A stretch of DNA of 64,000 nucleotides from JAWLAT01 sp041395325. Lineage in GTDB: Bacteria; Pseudomonadota; Gammaproteobacteria; Xanthomonadales; SZUA-5. Location: positions 46,511 to 110,510 of the forward strand of contig JAWLAT010000016.1 in NCBI GenBank assembly GCA_041395325.1, in the 5' to 3' direction. Below, in pieces: positions 63,535 through 64,000 of this stretch (position 1 is the stretch's first letter; each line of letters begins with the position of its first letter). A program made the position numbers and the translations under genes. The notes under the pieces are model-generated. The model was not told where the DNA came from and did not search any database. It worked only from the letters and a program-made list of their open reading frames with translations.

Positions 63535-64000
63535 GCCTGTGGCAACTGGCCTGGCGCAGCCTCTGGAACCGCCGGGCATCGGCCTTGCTGACGCTGTTGA
63601 CGATCGCCGCCAGTGTGGCGCTGCTGCTGGCGGTGGAGCGGGTTCGGGTACAGGCCAGGGCGAGCTTCGCCAGCACCGTGTCGGGCACTGATCTGATCGT
63701 CGGCGCTCGTGGCGGATCCATCCAGCTGCTGCTCTACGCGATTTTCGGTATCGGCGATGCGCCGCAGAACTTCAGCTGGGACAGCTACGAGGCGCTGCGC
63801 GAGCACCCGGATGTGGCCTGGTCGATTCCGCTGGCACTGGGTGATTCCTATCGCGGCCAGCGCGTGTTGGCGACCGATCACAGCTACTTCGAGCACTACC
63901 GCTATGGCGGTGGTCAGTCCCTGCAGCTGAGCCAGGGCCATCTGCTCGAATCCGCGCAGGATGCAGTTCTGGGGGCCGAGGTGGCCCGCCTGCTCGATCA
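63531..64000 (+). CDS. FtsX-like ABC transporter permease (partial, 3' end off window)
   Basis: At least 156 residues. SLWQLAWRSLWNRRASALLT precedes a membrane helix LLTIAASVALLLAVERV, then a periplasmic MacB-type core begins (STVSGTDLIVGARGGSIQLL, YRGQRVLATDHSYF). The ATG lies inside the stop of the ATPase gene (ATGA). Continues beyond the right edge. Confidence 0.9.
   Translation, partial: MSLWQLAWRSLWNRRASALLTLLTIAASVALLLAVERVRVQARASFASTVSGTDLIVGARGGSIQLLLYAIFGIGDAPQNFSWDSYEALREHPDVAWSIPLALGDSYRGQRVLATDHSYFEHYRYGGGQSLQLSQGHLLESAQDAVLGAEVARLLD

Noticed and set aside
1..64000. CRISPR array, tRNA or rRNA genes, prophage structural genes
   Set aside because: No regularly spaced repeats, no cloverleaf-like sequence and no phage genes were seen on reading both strands; a tRNA scan was not possible, so small RNAs could be missed.

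Overview
The window is GC-rich chromosomal DNA, most likely from a gammaproteobacterium of the Lysobacterales (Xanthomonadales) order. This rests on a 690-residue FimX with degenerate GGDEF/EAL motifs, the EF-P/EpmB pair, an mtaD-ubiG-gph block like that of pseudomonads and xanthomonads, a tandem cphA/Mur-ligase pair, and secreted proteins ending in an acidic F-x-D-G/D-F/W-E tail. The assignment is inferred from gene content; there is no rRNA marker here.

Layout. (1) 1-6.3 kb, minus strand: a giant exported protein (HExxH motif, toroid-like GSW repeats, five CARDB-like domains, FlgD-type Ig) running off the left edge, translationally coupled to a GspC-like membrane protein. (2) 7.0-8.3 kb: a decayed IS3-family element with intact ends and a 4-bp target duplication. 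(3) 8.3-12.1 kb: small accessory genes (DUF1059, WGR, SnoaL-like, membrane proteins). (4) 12.4-15.9 kb: a CadC-like regulator with TPRs, divergent from a secreted Calx-beta protein. (5) 16.0-21.3 kb: eleven small minus-strand genes, each followed by an attC-like hairpin of about 60 or 90 bp. This is an integron gene-cassette array with no integrase in the window. (6) 21.3-26.5 kb: a mobile-element graveyard holding a frameshifted REP-associated (Y1/HUH) transposase, an intact IS110/IS1111-type transposase, a second and more decayed copy of the IS3 element, a truncated plus-strand cassette with its own good attC, and an IS91-type remnant. The integron therefore probably once extended through this region.

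(7) 26.5-64 kb is core-like. A tightly overlapping minus-strand operon carries mtaD, ubiG, gph/mupP and a degenerate isoprenoid-synthase-like gene. efp and epmB are divergent, followed by fimX. Next come a MAPEG protein, a BNR-propeller exoprotein and an Fpg/Nei glycosylase. A three-gene cyanophycin-type operon follows (cphA, an ATP-grasp-less Mur ligase, a transglutaminase-like protein). Then come an isoquinoline-oxidoreductase-type molybdoenzyme subunit, a phosphoribosyltransferase, aguB, a TraB-family protein, a long DUF349 protein, ppnN, a cNMP/cNMP/rhodanese fusion, glnS, a secreted animal-type haem peroxidase and an exported amidohydrolase. The right edge is a divergent locus (MerC-domain protein versus LolD/FtsX-type ABC transporter) with a Zur-box-like palindrome between the two start codons, suggesting a zinc-responsive unit.

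The most noteworthy system is the integrase-less cassette array with its unusual cargo (a circularly permuted ACP-like protein, a bL12-C-domain-like protein, a MORN/YwqK-like protein, a 2OG-Fe(II) oxygenase, a cupin-like protein). Next are the giant exoprotein coupled to the GspC-like gene and the shared C-terminal tail on secreted proteins.
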